Source: Ifrita kowaldi (taxonomy: Eukaryota > Chordata > Aves > Passeriformes > Cinclosomatidae). From it: a stretch of DNA of 64,000 bases. A program made the position numbers and the translations under genes. Below the pieces are notes generated by a model. The model searched no databases. It worked only from the letters and a program-made list of their open reading frames with translations, and had not been told where the DNA came from. The stretch covers positions 324,015 through 388,014 of the forward strand of contig VZRS01000311.1 in assembly GCA_013398055.1 (NCBI GenBank). The letters are read 5' to 3'. This document shows positions 1-15,400 of the stretch, piece by piece (the stretch's first letter is position 1; each line of letters opens with the position of its first letter).

Positions 1-363
1 GAGGACAGCCACTTCTGGTGTGTCTGGTGTCACTTGCCACAACAGCTACTGTAAGAGCTCCCTGGCAGCCTCCTGTCTGAGCATGGATTTTGCCTGATAC
101 TGTCTGGTTTTTGAAACTAGACAGAATGGCAGCACACAGCTGGCGGCTGCAGAGGTGACAGGGTTAAACAGAACAGCTTTCCTGTGCCAGACTTCAGAGG
201 AAAGCTTGTTAAGTTCACTAATAACCTGTGGCTGTTTGGCTGAAGAATACGGTTATTAGTCACACAACAAAGGGCTAGAAATAGGATGCAGTTCTCAAAC
301 TGTTTTACAGAGATAGGTACGTGTACACAGAAGTTAATGTGTAATGCAGAGCCTCAGACCAAC

Positions 364-456
364 CTGTAATGTAACCTCCTGTAGGTTTAAGGCTATCAAA
401 CTGCTTGTCATGCTTGGCCCGCTCTTCGGAGGTGATGGCCCATATGTTTGGCCCTC
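364..456 (-). CDS. ITSN2: ITSN2 exon 3, start of EH domain 1
   Basis: A 93-nt exon after a pyrimidine tract and CCCAG acceptor. It reads GGPNIWAITSEERAKHDKQF then the stretch ending GGYITG, and closes with donor GTTGGT at 363. Incoming and outgoing phase are both 1. The WAIT.EERAKHD motif opens the first EH domain of intersectins, which binds NPF-containing endocytic partners. Confidence 0.95.
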
Positions 457-3400
457 CTGGGAAAAAAAATCAAAACAAAACAAACCAATAAAAAAACAGT
501 GAACAACCAAATGGATTGAAAACTTCCAAAAATAAAGCACATCACTTGCAAAATAAAAGCTTGGCTTTCTCAAGAGACAAAGTTAGATGTGGACACACCC
601 AGCTCCTACCAGTTTGGCAAGGATGTTATGCAACACAGACCTGCTTCCCAGATGTGCAGAGCTGAGACAATCCCCCAGCCAGACTGCTTCACCCTCAGCT
701 TTCGAACAAGTTCTGTCGTCCTTCAGAGCTGGTGCAGAGCAGCTTCCTGTCGCTGCTGATTGTTTGCAGCCCGAGCAGGATGTGTCTCACCATCCCCCGT
801 GTGAGCCAAGCACTGCCCTGGCTCGCTGATGAACAAATGGATTCGGCGTCACCCACGTCCCCATGCACAGGGTTAACACCCTTCAGCCGACAAAAATATT
901 TACACTTGTCTTTCCAACACTCTAAAAACAAAATTGGGACTGCTAACAACAATAATTTGGTTTTGTCTGACAAAGGAGTGACATTTTGGGCTGGTTTTTT
1001 TAAACAGCATGCAATTTCCACTTCACATTTTTCAATACTTTATGGAGTATAAAATATTATAGCCTGAGAGTAGGAACAAGAAATTACAGGGAATAATTGT
1101 GTTTACAGAGCTGTGCTGGTAAGACCAGGCAGAACCAGATGGACTTTCAGAAATGCTCCAACCTGCTGCATAAAGGTCAGGGTGTGTGTCCCTCACAGGA
1201 AAAGCAGCTTGCCAGAAATAATTTCGTTTGTTTTTTAAGTAGGAGGAAGTTTTAGTTCGGAAAGTTCTTGACAAATATTTAATTTTTCAAATCAATGAAT
1301 GCAAGAATTAGCCAAAATTCTGAATGGAACCACTCAGAAAAGCATTAAAAGGTTATTACATGAAAAACACTTCTAAAAGTACATTCTGCTGAGCATTACT
1401 ACTTCCAAAGATCTGTTAATCTGTTCAAGTGTTTGTATTGCTCACTAAAAGACAGTCAAGGGAATAAATAATTCTTCTAATAAGTTATTAACAACTTGCT
1501 TTAAAAGTCATAGCATTTTGAAAGAAAGTTACTATAAAATGTTACCTCTTCCTACATAAACCTTACTTCAAAGCTTTGAACCTCCAAAATTTCAAGAGGT
1601 TTTTACACTGTTTTTCAAAGAATAACAACAACGTGAAGGGACTGTGAGCTGATGTGCTGGACAATATAGACACAGTAGTGATGTTAATAATCTCTCATCT
1701 GTGTTTATATACATAAACAAACACATTTTCCAAAAAAGACTTAATGTCTCCTCTTAAGAAGGTCCTGTTAAAACTGTATTTCTCCTTGCATGTGTACAGA
1801 TTTAATTCTTCACCCTTGCTTCTTTAGTAGAGACATCAAACAGTTAAAAAGACCAAAACAAAACAGAAACTCACTGGGGGGATGCATGACAGAAAAGATG
1901 TGAGGGCATTAGGATACAACCTCTCTACACTTAAATTTGGAGTTCTGCTTCCCTCTCTTGATATGCCAATTTTTGTTTTAGTGTGGCCTCAATGAAAGGT
2001 TCTTCCTGCAGGTTCCATGTGAAATTGCACTTCAAGACCCCTCCCTGCCCCATTTTTTTCTTCTGATTAAATGAGTATAAATAAATCTAGATTAGATACT
2101 GATAATAAAGTGATGTAAATCTAAATCAGATGCCCAGAAGTCAATGGGCACTGTGAGCATTACTGTAAGACACAAATGAGGACAACTTACACCCAACAGC
2201 AAAAATTAGAGCACTTAGAAAATCAGCAGCACTTAGATTTCTTTAAAGTGCTAATTTTAAGATACAAATGGTTATGATTATAATGTGGTTATGATTACAG
2301 AAATTATCTCCACAAGATGAAGAAATGCTCCTAAAGCTGCGAGCAGCGACTTCAGAGAACTTGACCACTTTTTTCATTTATGGAAAACAAAATATTAACA
2401 ACATTACATTTTCCTTCTATTTAATACTCCTCTTTGAACATCTTTTGAAACAGGTAGCTGCAAAACTCCTCGCCTTTTTAAAATCAACAACAGAAGCATT
2501 AAGTCCACCACAATATATTCACATGGTCAGTGGCTGCAAAGTGAAAAAAACACAGTAACAATTGCTTGACCAGAGTTATTATCATCACAGTAGCCCCTCT
2601 GGAGAATCCAATTTACATCGTAAGGTAACTTTTGTTTATGTATGTACAATTTCTTACTTATATGTCATAAATTAAACAAGAACACAGCAATCAATCTTGA
2701 AAACCTAATATTTTTGTATTCAAAGAGTTGTTTTACTATCTGGTAAATTATGTTTCCTCTCCAACTATGAAATTTTAAGTTTTATACAGCATTGTCTCAA
2801 ATGTGTTAAAACCTTGCAGGTCAGCAAATCACCAAATTCACACCTGCAGCTGGATGATGATTAAAATCTCATCCAAAAAGTGATTCAAGATCCACATTCA
2901 CTCTTCATTCTCATGTTTGCCTTCCTTAACAGAGCCAAGAACATCACTATTTTTTGCACATTTGATATTTTGCACAGTTTTACCTCTGGAACCTCATCTT
3001 TAAGGTCCTTTCTGATCCATGCCTGTGACTCTGTGATTTACTCCAACACCTCTGCAAGGAGCAGGAACACCTTCAGCTTGACCAGGATGCTCAGAGCCCC
3101 ATCCAACCTGGCCTTGAACACTTACAGGGATGGGGCAGCCACAGCTTCTCTGGGCAACCTGTGCCAGGGCCTCACCAACCCTATAAAAAATTCTACCTTG
3201 CATCTATTTTAAATCTACTGTCTTTTAATTTAAAACCATCACGCCTTCTCCTATCTCAACAGGTCCTGCTAGAGTGTTTGTCCCCATCCTTCTTACAGGC
3301 CTCCTACTGAAAAGCCACAAAAAGGTCTCTCTGGAACCTCCTCCAGGTTGAACAACCCCAAGTTTTTTCAAGTATAAATTTCATTTAAAAAAAAAAATCG

Positions 3401-6400
3401 TTGACTAAAACCACATTATTATATCAACAAGTGCTTCTACAGCCTTCCACAGTCTGAGTGAGTCAGTGCAAGCAGCTGTCATGGAATAGTGGTAACTACA
3501 AACACACATTATCAAAAGTACATTGTGGGAATGTTTCAGGGAACTGAATATACAGCCAGAAAACACCAACCTGCTAATAATTTATTTTCAAAAGTAAGAA
3601 TAAATTCAGATTCTCCCTTTCCCTAAAGACAGAGACTGAAAATCTTATTTTTCTGGTGATTAATTCCATAAAGATATGCTCTCTGGTGGTTTCTTTATAG
3701 GCATGGAAGAAAATGTAGTAAGCCTTAAAATCCAATATATAAAAATATAGATTTTTAAAAATATAAATATTCATAGCAGGAATTAGGATGTAGAGAACAG
3801 CATACCTTTAAGTCAGCACAGCTCTCACAGTGAAATTTTACTGCTTGTCTGTAACTGAACAAAGTCACAGAAAATTAAGTTTTATCCTAACATCACTTGA
3901 GAGAGAATGTCTGCCATCTGCAGCCTGAACTAGAACAGGTCATTGTTTTCTGAATAGAGGTTAATAACTGTTGGACAATGAAAGTATTTGTGTAAAATAA
4001 AAAAAAAAATAAAAACCACCAATGCTTCTGGTAGGGATCCACAGTGAAGGCAGCCAAACCCCACCCACACTTATTATTTAAAGGATTCACTGTTTTTTTC
4101 AACTCCCACCCATATGCCACAGAAACAAGCTAAAGAGCACAGCACAAGACGGAAGGCTGAACCACTGTGAGTACTTATATTTAACTTAACCAGCTGCTCA
4201 CAGCTCTTTTGATGCTACCACTTGGTGATACAATAAAAGTAAAATCTGTGTACAGAAAAGCTCATATTAAGATTCCACAAAATACCTTCTGAAAATACCG
4301 TACAAGTCTATCTGAAATAAACACATTGAACAGTGGGACTCACAAGGTCTTGGCAACTCCACAAAGCACATTGCAACACCATTCTCTAAAGTAATTGTTG
4401 TGTTTACCTACAGCACAACCAAGACCATCACAAAAACACAGCCAAAATTAGTCTGAAACTCAGTTCTCCTGTGCCAGCATCATCAAATCATGCTACAATC
4501 CTCACAAACATTGTGACTTCTTCCCAAAACGACCACAAGTGGTAAAAATGGACTGCTGAGAAAAGCTACACTACCTGGTTTACACACAACCACGTTCTGC
4601 ACATGCTGAACTGTGAGGAAGGGAAGATACTCCTTTTCTGGGAAGGGCAGAGCTTCAGGAAGAGTCAAACATCTGCCATCCAAGATGTATCATCTAAACT
4701 TATTTAGCTTAGCTCAACAATTTTTGCACTAACACGCCTTCAGTTCCACTGTCGAGAAATGTCTTGCCCGTAAACCAGATCAAATGAATTTTGCAGAGAG
4801 ACATTGCTGTTCTTCTTCCTTCCACACGGCCCCAGTCCTCACTCATGGCAAGTCATGCATGAATCACAAAGCAGTCTGCTCTTCACAGACACCTCTCTGA
4901 CCACAGGATGGGCAACAGGCAGGAATCTCCTTGATGGAGCAGTGCTGAACCTTTGGCTCTCCAAGCAGCAGTGAACTACAATACTTTTACAGATCAGTTC
5001 CCCACCAGAAATCAAAATACAGTTGCTACTACATGCTCCCATGAGAGGCTTTGCTGCAGACAACGACTACTGCATTACTACTTTTCCGACTCAGCTTAAA
5101 TTTCCTGGACATTTTCAAGACCTAAATAATTTTTCCCAACTGTAGCTGGTAAAAATTTGGAGGGGAAAAACAGTACAGTCTCTCTGACAAGAAGATATCT
5201 CACAAATTCATTATTCTTCAAAATAGGTTACTTTAGAATCTTCCTGTTGTGTCATCTTACAACTTCATACATGAAGCAAGACCCAGCTGGATGAAGCCAA
5301 GGCTGTATTTGACTACCCTGCATTTTCAGGAATCAAAACTCAAGAAATGCTGAACTCAAGAGATTTTCCCCACAAAGACTTTCCCTAGAACAGAGTAACT
5401 ACTGTCTTCACCTGCTTTTTTTTGCTTATGAAAACCCACACGTCTATATTAGTAAGACTTTTGGAGGACAAAGGTCAAATTTTCTTTCTTTCCTAGAGAA
5501 GGTTGGTACTTCCAGAGAAGACTGAATAAATGTCAGCACTGGCATTTGTTCTCAATACCCAGTATTGGAAACCTGGACTTGAGGTCCAGAAATGTCTCTG
5601 CAGATTCCCTATGCCAAAACAGAAGACCAACAGTGAAAGCTCCTTTACTTGCCCACTCCAAAACTCCGCAACCCACCCAAGAGTTCAACATCACACGTGG
5701 AGTCTGCCCATGTAGAAAGTCCATGTGGAATGACAAAGATGCAAACACCCGAAGCTAAACACGATTTTAGCCTACTCTCAAGACTTCTCTAAGGATGAAA
5801 ACATACATGCTGGCCTCACCTTCATGTAACAGGTATTTCTGTAATTCAGTGTGGCAGCACTCACAATTTTCTAGCGTTGGAAACGAGCAACTGGTGGTGA
5901 TTAAACATCTTCAGTTCCTTCAAGTTAATTTTAAATAAAAGACACCTCTTCAGGTGAGATTATGGGGGTCTGCTTATGGCAGGATCACAGCATTTCAGGA
6001 AAGCTCCAGAAATGTCTTTACAACACTGCATCAGACAGATAACCTTCTGAATAATATAAAGGACTTGCTTTGACGGGCTGCCAACATCAAAAGGGAAACA
6101 AACACTGTTCTTTCCTTAAAATGGTAAATTACCATTGAATAAGAGGGGAGAAAAGAAAGTGCAGTCCTAGAAGAAAAGTAAATAGAACTGAAAATACTCT
6201 GTAAGACCTCTGCCACTGGTTAGTACTGCCCATAGGCAAAGGGTAGCTACAGTGAGAACGGCAGGATTACTGATAAGGAAAACCCATAAGACATTTTTCA
6301 CATTCTCCAAAGAACTGTCTTTGTTTCTCACTCACAGCTGTTGCTTGTTTTTCTCTAATAAAAACCATGCTCCTACGACTACAAAGTTAATTAACTCCAC

Positions 6401-9400
6401 AGAGATAATAAACCTAAATTGAAAGAGCATTCCTTGTACATATAAGTCATGAGGATTATACCACCACCTCTTTAACTATCAAAAAAAACCAGCTAATGCT
6501 TCATAATGACCCTAAGTAAATATTTATCCCTATGTTTAAAGACGGGGAAATTTCAGCACAGACATGCAGCAACGTGCCTCAAGCTGTATAACAAGGGGTT
6601 TTCCTTAATGCAACCAGCTATCACATTACATTCTCCTATTAGGAGCCTCCAGAGAGTTATCTGGTCTAGGACATACTGGGATAAATCTAATAATTCCAGT
6701 CTTTCTGTGTTTGCAGATGAGTTTACCACAGAAGTATTTATTACAGATTTGATTTAATGCTCCCAATTGAGATGTTGAATCAGACTTCTAATTTTTCCTC
6801 AGTGGTGAGTAAACACTTCAGGAGTCAGAAAATAGACAGAACATTTTACCATTAGTCTGAATTTGAGATTCCTTATCAGTGTTATTGCTATTTTCAATAT
6901 TTGCTTCCCTACTTCTCTGTTGATTCTATGTATCAAACACAGGAGAAAAATAACTAATAACCAGCATTTATCCTTATTTAGGTGTGCTAATGTGTTATGA
7001 ACTACTACTGTGGTGGCTTTGGGTCCATCCCAAAGCACCACCTGCTCTTCCTTGAGGATTGCACCTGCTCTTCCCAGCTTCCATGATCTGAGGCCATGGC
7101 AGGAGTCCCTTTCACAATACATACATTAATCCCCCCATTACTTGTGCTACCAGAAATGCTCCATGGAGGCTCAGTTTTATTAAGCAACACCAAGGCAGCT
7201 GCCAGAGGAAAAGAGTATCTATCTCTGTGCTTAACTGTAACTTCAGCAACTTCTTTTAGTGTGCACACAGCTAAAAGGAAAAACTTGTAGCTAAAGCATG
7301 TTAAACACAGGGAAACATGATTCTCCTTCAATTTGGTATTTTCATTTAATTTACAAGAATTGTGCCCATTGAAGCTGAGAGAATTTTAAAAGATTTTCAA
7401 GGATCTCTGGTGCGTTACCCAAAAATAACTGGTTCCTGCAGACAGGCTGTTAAATAGTGTCAGGCACACTGTCTTAGGTTACAGTGTAAGATGTAACCAA
7501 AACCATGTATTCTATTAAAACCAGCTGGGGCAGGGTTCTTTATCTCTTCCATGGCACATCCCTGGTAACTCCCTCCGGAGGGATATCTTCTGTTAATGGG
7601 CTATCAAACCTCACTGCATCACTCATAAAATTACATCATCCCATTGTGAGATGCTCTGCCCAGGGGGAGGAACCAAACATTCCTACCTGGATATTATCTG
7701 AGGTTTGGAACACCACAGGCAGCCCTTACCTACTGGATTCCCAGAGGACAAGAGCCACATAAGCACCGTTGGACCTTCAGAGGAAGACCAGACCCTTCTA
7801 CAGGATCACTGCTTCAGCAGAACCACATCTATCACCTCAAGAGAGCTGCAGCCACCCCTTAATCGGACTGCTGCCACCACCCTGCCCGGCAGGATGTCAG
7901 GTCGTATCCTGACTCTGCCAGGTTAAGCCAGTGTTTCTGTATCATTGCCTTGTTATATGTACTAGTAAAGAACTGCTATTCCTATTCCTCATATCTTTGC
8001 CTGAAAGCCCCTTAATTTCAAAATCAGAATAATAATTCAGAGGGAAGGCGGTTACATTTTCCATCCCAAGGGAGGTTCCTGCTTTCCTTAGCAGACACCT
8101 GCCTTAAACCAAGACACACATGCAAAGCTACAAGATTTGGCCATGCAAAACTTGTTCAACTGAAAAGTAAACTTACAGAAATGTGGACAAAGCAACAGCA
8201 GCCACACTGCGTTTTAGGGTACAATTCATATTCTTTACATTATGTACAGAGTTTCCAGGTATTTGGTAAACTGGGAACCCTGAGGTTGAGCAGTTCATGA
8301 AAACAAAATATTGAGCTTGTTTATACTATCCACCCGCTCCTGTGAGATATAGTGCAGAATTCTGCCTGGTGATCTTGTCACTGGCAGCCCCCACTTCGAT
8401 ACACAAAATCCATCCATAAAGGAGGAACATTAGAACACAGAACACTCTGTGCCATGCAGTGATCTCAATACAGAAACATAATCCTTGCTTTTAGAAGGAG
8501 TATAATCCCTAAAACAATTTAGAGATACATAATAGTGTAAGCCATGCTAACAGTATAGATCTAATTCTTTTCTGAACTGTACAGCACACTTGACTATTCC
8601 AAAGCACTTAAACTATCAGTTTATAACAGCAGGATAGTATTTCTACACTTTATAAATATCACAGAATCTTTTAGCTCATTAAGGCTATCCATTTTCAGAG
8701 ATCCTTTTTAATGAAATTATTGCCAATTCCACTGAAACACTAAAAAAAAAAAAAAGAAAGAAAAACACACTAAGGAAGCAAAGTATTAAAAAAAACCCCA
8801 AACAAACAAAAAAAATGGCTTTAAAGTTTTGTTACAGCTCTACTAACGTATAAGTACATTAGGAAATGTGCACTAGAAATGTATATAAACTTGACAGTAC
8901 TCTCAACTGCAAATTAATATGCTACCTTTTATGCTAATTTTCTGTAAAATTATTGACAATTTAGTCAATAGGATTTTTTTAAGTTTTAATGAAGCAAGTT
9001 TCCTACTTCTCATCAAAAAGAGCAATCACTGTAACATGTAACGTTGGCAAACTCACACTTTATTCTTAAGAGTTAATTAACTTTGCCTTTTCTTGCATGA
9101 ATAAGTTGGCACACAGAGTTGGGCTTAAACTAAGCCTTTGCCAGATCTAGATTCAATACCAGCAATTAAAATAAAATTATTTTCTGCCAAATTCTGTAGA
9201 AACAATGACACTGAAATCCACTCTAGTTGCTGAGTTACACTGATGCAGCACATGAAACAAGCCCATTCTTCTATCCAATGACAGCTCTGTCTGTGCCCAG
9301 AATCACAGAACCACAGAATCATTTCGGTTGGAAAAGACCTAAAGATCATCAGGTCCAACCATTAACTCAGCACTGCCAAGCCCTCCACTAAACCACGTCC

Positions 9401-12400
9401 CTCAGTGCCATGTTTACACATCTTTGTATGTGACTCCACCACTTGGGCAGCCTGTCCTAGTGCCTGACAACCCTTTCAGTAAAGAAATTTTTTCCCAATA
9501 CTCAATCTAAATTTCCCCTGGTACAACTTGAGGCCATTTCCCCTTGTCCTGTCATTCATTACTTGTGAAAAGAGCCCGACTCCCACTTGGCTGCACCCTC
9601 CTGTCGGGGCCTGTGGAGTGCCAGAAGGTCCTCCCTGAGCCTCCTTTCCTCCAGGCTGAGCCCCCTCAGCTGCTCCTCATCAGACTTGGGCTCCAGACTC
9701 TTCCTCAGCTCTGTTCCCTTCTCTGGACACGCTCCAGCCCCGCAATGTCCTTCCATAATTGAGGAGCCCAGAACTGGACACAGGATTTGAGGTACATCCT
9801 CTCTGGTGCCCAGCACAGGGGAATTGTCATTTCCCTAAACCTACAACTCATACATTTGGATGGATATTAGAAATGGAAAGAAGAGAAGAAAAAAATCACA
9901 CCAACAAGGATCTTTCCAATGGCAGGTATGAAAAGGTCAAGTGAGCAATATTATCATGGCATAACATAATCATACTTTGCCAAATTCTCCAGCTTTAAGA
10001 CCTGCCTCCATTTGCTTTTAAGGTGAGCAAACTTTCAGCTGATGGACTCCATGGCCTTCCTTCCCAGCTGACACAGAAGATGGAAGAGATGCTTATCCTT
10101 CAGTTAAGGACAAGTCAGAAGCTTTTTTTGAGTAAACTCATCAACTTGTGTAGTATCAAAGCATTCCATGAGGAAACTAAAAATTTTTAGTCACCATGTT
10201 TGTGAAAAAAGACCACCAGAGCTTAGACAAAACATTTCTAATCCTGGAAATGGATGTTTTATGCTGCTGCCGCTGCTCACTAGCATTCACAAAACACCCC
10301 TATGACTTAATTAAAATTTTACAAAAGGACAATTTGTTTAATTATTGTCTAGCAAATCTCTGTGGAGTGCAGCAAAACTAATAAGATTCAGGTGAGTTTC
10401 CATCTGTGGCAGCCAATAAATCTTTCTGCACCAGGAGAAATGCAGGCAGTAAAAATACCAGGCAACAGGATGCAAAATGAACCTTGAAATTAGGTGCAGT
10501 AAAGGAAATTATTCTCCCACAAAGACATACACTGACAAAATCAGAACAGAATTCTGTTTCAAGAATATCAGGTCCTTTCTAGTAATTTTTGTAGTTCTCG
10601 TCCCTATCTGACCCTTAGAGTAAAAACCACATTTCTGGTTTCTCAGACCTGAGGAGGAAGTCTAGGACCAGGAGGAAGGCTGCTGGGTTATATTTACAAC
10701 GGAGGACTGAGACACAGACTTGAAAGAGAAGAGGAAAACAGATGAACCAAAAAAACCAAAAGAAAATTACACATGAAGGGTGAGAGAGAAGAAAAAACAA
10801 ATGAAGAAGCACTTCCTGAAACATCTTGGAATAAAATGAAATTAGGAGATAATTCAGGAAACAAAACACAGTCCTTCCAGCAGAGACTAAATATTCCCCC
10901 AGCTGAGATCCCAGCACAGAGCGACAGTCTGAGCCAGCCATGTGGTGGTACTGCTCCAGGACGTCTCTTCAACCCCAGTGCAGCTCCTGAACCAGAGGTA
11001 GTGCCACATTAGTAGAAGGAAAAGCCACCTTTCTCTAATAATTTAAGGAATCCACGACCTTTTGTCAGCTTCTCACAGTGTTCACTGTTTATTTGACACT
11101 GTGCAAAGTGCTCTATATGATTGATATCTGCCAATGGTACTTTCATCTGATACTGGTTAATCCTCGTGTTATCAGAGAACAATTACCATTCCCTTGCCTA
11201 CAAAATAATGGATCACCTTGGGAAGGTGACATCTACTGTTTCCACCATCCCACCCTTTCTTTTCCAAGCTGAAATGTCCTAGTCAATGCAATTAATCCGC
11301 ATATGGAAGCTGGTCTGTATCTTCAATCACTCTTGCTACTCTGCTCTTTGTAACTTCTAGTCCTCGCAGAAAGAAAAAAATGGAGGGAAAACCAGAAGAA
11401 AACACAAAGGAAACAGAAACAAGAATAAGAGTTTGCTTAAACAGCGCTCCTTAGAAGGTTAAGTTACTTATTAACAGAACCTGCCAACTATATCCAGCAC
11501 ATATACAATATTACTTTCCTAGCATGCATGGTGATGTGATTTGAAATACAATAAATTAAAAACTGTTTAATTTATGTTCATACAACTATTGGTATCAGTT
11601 TATATCACAGTCCCTAATCCTGCCTCGCCAGTGGCTCATAGGGACATTTTGGGGCTAGAATTTGGAACAGAATTCTTCCCTGGGTATTACAGTTATTACA
11701 GTTTCTCAGTTGCCAGAAACCACCAATTTGACAAACTTCTTGAGCCAAAAAAGCCCCCGAAGGGGAAGAAAAAAAAAAAAGCAGCAACCATTTAATAGCC
11801 ATGGCACAGATCTTTCCTCCTCAAGTTTTGATTCCATGTATTGTTTCCAAAACATCTTAAAGACAGTGAGTCCTAAAAATAAGTTGTGAGTTGTTCATTG
11901 TGTGGAGCAAACAAACAACCCAACCAACAAACCAACCCATTTTCTTCTGCTAGCCTTAAACTCAATCATTTCACTAGGTATTTTGTTGTTTTTCAGCTAT
12001 GAAAAAAACCAGTGAATATTCCTTCCATTGTTAGCATTTTCTATACTGTTATGGCTTTACAGGTTTTTAGCTGTCTCTCAAAAAACCCTAAACTGTCCTT
12101 AGCTGCCTCTAAACTAAACTAAACAACTCTCATCCATTTAGTCTCCCTGAGCACAGGAGCCACAACCTCCCTCTGACCACCTTTTTCACAGGTATCCTTA
12201 CTTTGTGTATAATTCCAGATCCTTTTGTGTAACAGATTCTGGCAACTACAGAGTGGATCGTTTCCAGAAAAGGGAGCTTAGTGAATGTTATCTTCAGGTC
12301 AGGTTAAAAGGGACTGTCTGTGTATTTCTTAATTCAATCTGAATACAGAGAACACGAGAAATAAGAGGAGCAGAATAACTCTGCTGGCCTTCCAACCCTC

Positions 12401-15400
12401 ATCATCTCCATCAGAAACAGTTTATACATTAACTCACACCTGTACATTTTATTTCCCCAAGACCGAAGATTTCCTGTGAAACAAAGCGCTGTGGAAGCAC
12501 TTTTATTTGTTGCACAACAAATTTCACTCCTAGCTGGCAAGAAAATGTAAGTGTACCCTTTTCAGTACTGCTATACAAGTATCAACAGCCGCTGTAACAG
12601 TTGCAGAGTTCCATAACAGTGAAACCAGGACTTTCCAGGAAAGATGTGTTTCCTAAAGAAACAACGGTGCTGCAGAGATCACGATTCAGTACTAAATCAT
12701 GTTTATGAGAAGAAATGCAGGGGAAAATGTCGGTGCATAATTTAAAATATACCACCTATTATTTATATGTGCACATATAAAAAACTTGTAAGCAAATTAC
12801 TTCACTAAGAAGAAGTAAAAGAGCAGTAAAAGTTCTTGATGTTCAGTTAATCTTACCTGTCCCTGAGATTCATATACAGAGAACTTCACATCCAACTAAA
12901 GCACAAATGCTTTTAGCTTATTAAAATATCTTCTCTTTAGGTGCCCAATATGAATGCTAGTCCCATGGACACTAACATTGTTTCAGCTTTCCAGGGTTTC
13001 ACCCCTTCCAGCTCTCTCAGTGATGATTTAAGGCTACTGTGCCATTGCTGGAAAAACAACAGATGTCCAAAAGAACTGATGCGGTGGAAAGCCTGAACAC
13101 ACAAGATTCCTAATTAAAGTAATAGGGCATTATATAAATATATTTGACAGACCACAATGCCTGAAAAATGTGTTTATTCTTGCCATTATAATTAGTGGGC
13201 TAAACCTGAACTCATTCTGCCAATACTGATTAGTATCGTCTATGGCCTGTTCAAAGTGATGATCACAGATGATTTGGGATTCAGTAGATGTTAAGATGGT
13301 GCCACTTCACACAATGCTCATCAACCCTAAATTGCAACAACCACATGAAGAGGCTTATCAGAGTAGTGTATTTCCCAAACTTTGGAGTTAAACCTTCAAG
13401 GAAATTAACATTTCAACAGTCAGAGCCCTTTGAAACTTGGCCATGTGGTAGATTGATGTTTCTGAGTCTTTTCGGCTAAGCCTTCAGCCCTCTGCTCCAT
13501 TTTGGGGAAGCACGCAGATCTTCTTGTGCTTTTTGTTTAGGTTTTTGTATGCTTTGAAGAAAAAACACCAGGACATCTCTCTGACATCCAGAATGAATAA
13601 AACAGCTTGCATTATAGTATTAGTATTCCAGATAAAACCTGTCCTGGGCTTCCCACTCAGTGTAAACTTACCTTATAAAAGCTAACACATGATACTAACA
13701 AAATAAAATCTTAGCAAGACAAAGCTATAGGCTTAGAGTAAGTTAACAGCTCAAGATCTAACATTAATCATCATTATTATCTAATTCTTCATTACATTTT
13801 AGGAGCATAGGATTGGAAGGGACTTCCAAGGTCACCATGTGCAGACTGCTGCTTCTCCAAGAAACTCTAATACATTAATTCCTTCCTAAAATGCAAGGTC
13901 TGCTTTAAGGCAATCAGATTTCCTCCTTCACCATGGTCCACAATGTCACTGCTGACAGAACCATTCCCATTTCCAGACCAACTGCATCAACGGCCGGTTC
14001 ATCTCTATCTACCCTTGTGCTAACACTGTACTTCAAGACAAGTTAGTTTCCTTCCTTAATGCTGTTCTGCCCAATAAGAAAAAATAAAGAGCAAATTTAT
14101 TTACTGAATAGGAAATGCAATGAAATTGAAATTAAAACCCAAAACAAAACAGCAAGCTTTTATCTGGGCAGGTTAACAAAGGCAATCCCTTCATACTTTC
14201 TCAGCATTTAATTAATTACACTAAAGCCCAGCTCTGCTTCTATTTCTCTTCCTGGGTTTTTTTCTCCCTCTTAAGCAGATAACCCAAATTCTACCCCTAT
14301 AACCCACAAGATGTCTCACCAGTGCCTGAAGCAATAGCACACAGCACTCCTTATTTCATCCACCACATTCTAGGATGCATTTCCTTCGCTCAAATCACGT
14401 AATTATTATGTGATCCTCTAACACATCCGGTTGTCTTCCTCGTTAGTCACCGCCAACTGCTGAATTCCCAGCATACAGCAAAAATTCTTCTAGCCCATAA
14501 TGGTATGGCTAAAAAGCTATTTGAAGTCAGCACAGCAGAAATGTGATGAAATTTAACCAATGATATGCAGCCCATACTGTGTAATTCTGGCTGGAAAATT
14601 ACTCCAGAGTTTGTCATCTCCCAATTTAACCAGCATACGTCTGCTTTTTACTGATGATATTGCCATAAACAATCATTAAGACTGGCATCATGATAAAATC
14701 CATGAAGAATAACATGACTACAACATTCTGATCTAAAACTTGCATTTTCTTTCCCTTTTAGCCAGTTACTTCTGTAGTGAAATCCAGCCATGGGATCTGG
14801 TACACTTTTTCTACAAAACTCAGGTACTGAAGAAGGCACAAAGTGCAACCTTCCCTCGTTAAAACCTAACTCCATTTACTCCATTTAACATATACCTCCA
14901 TGTCTAACTATTTTTCCTTTTAACATTTCCTCTTACATCTTCCGTGTGAATCATATTATCCTCACAATTAAATATAAATAAGATATCTTGTATTCTGCAA
15001 CCCTACAGCACTATTTCTGACTTGCTAGATTAAAGAAAACACATAATATGGCAAAGACACTGGAAATCTAATTTGTTGCAGGGTGTGATAGTGGAAGATA
15101 AACACCCCTCTGACTTGAGCATATTAATTTTGCTCCGTATCAACTGACACCACTGCCCTCACTGAAAGGAAGGATTAATTCATAAATAAAGACAGAGAAA
15201 ATATTTGCTCTTGTCTTATAATTTCTTTCCTCTTCCTACTTCTAGATGAGAGAACAAGTTCTGATAGTTGTTTTGCAAGGTGTAATTCAGCTTTGTATCT
15301 TTATCTACGCTTCTTGATATTCAAGTCTACAGTTTCCGCATCTACAGTGCACACAAGGCGAAGAGTCAGGTTGCACTTAAACAGCTTTTAATTGAACTCT

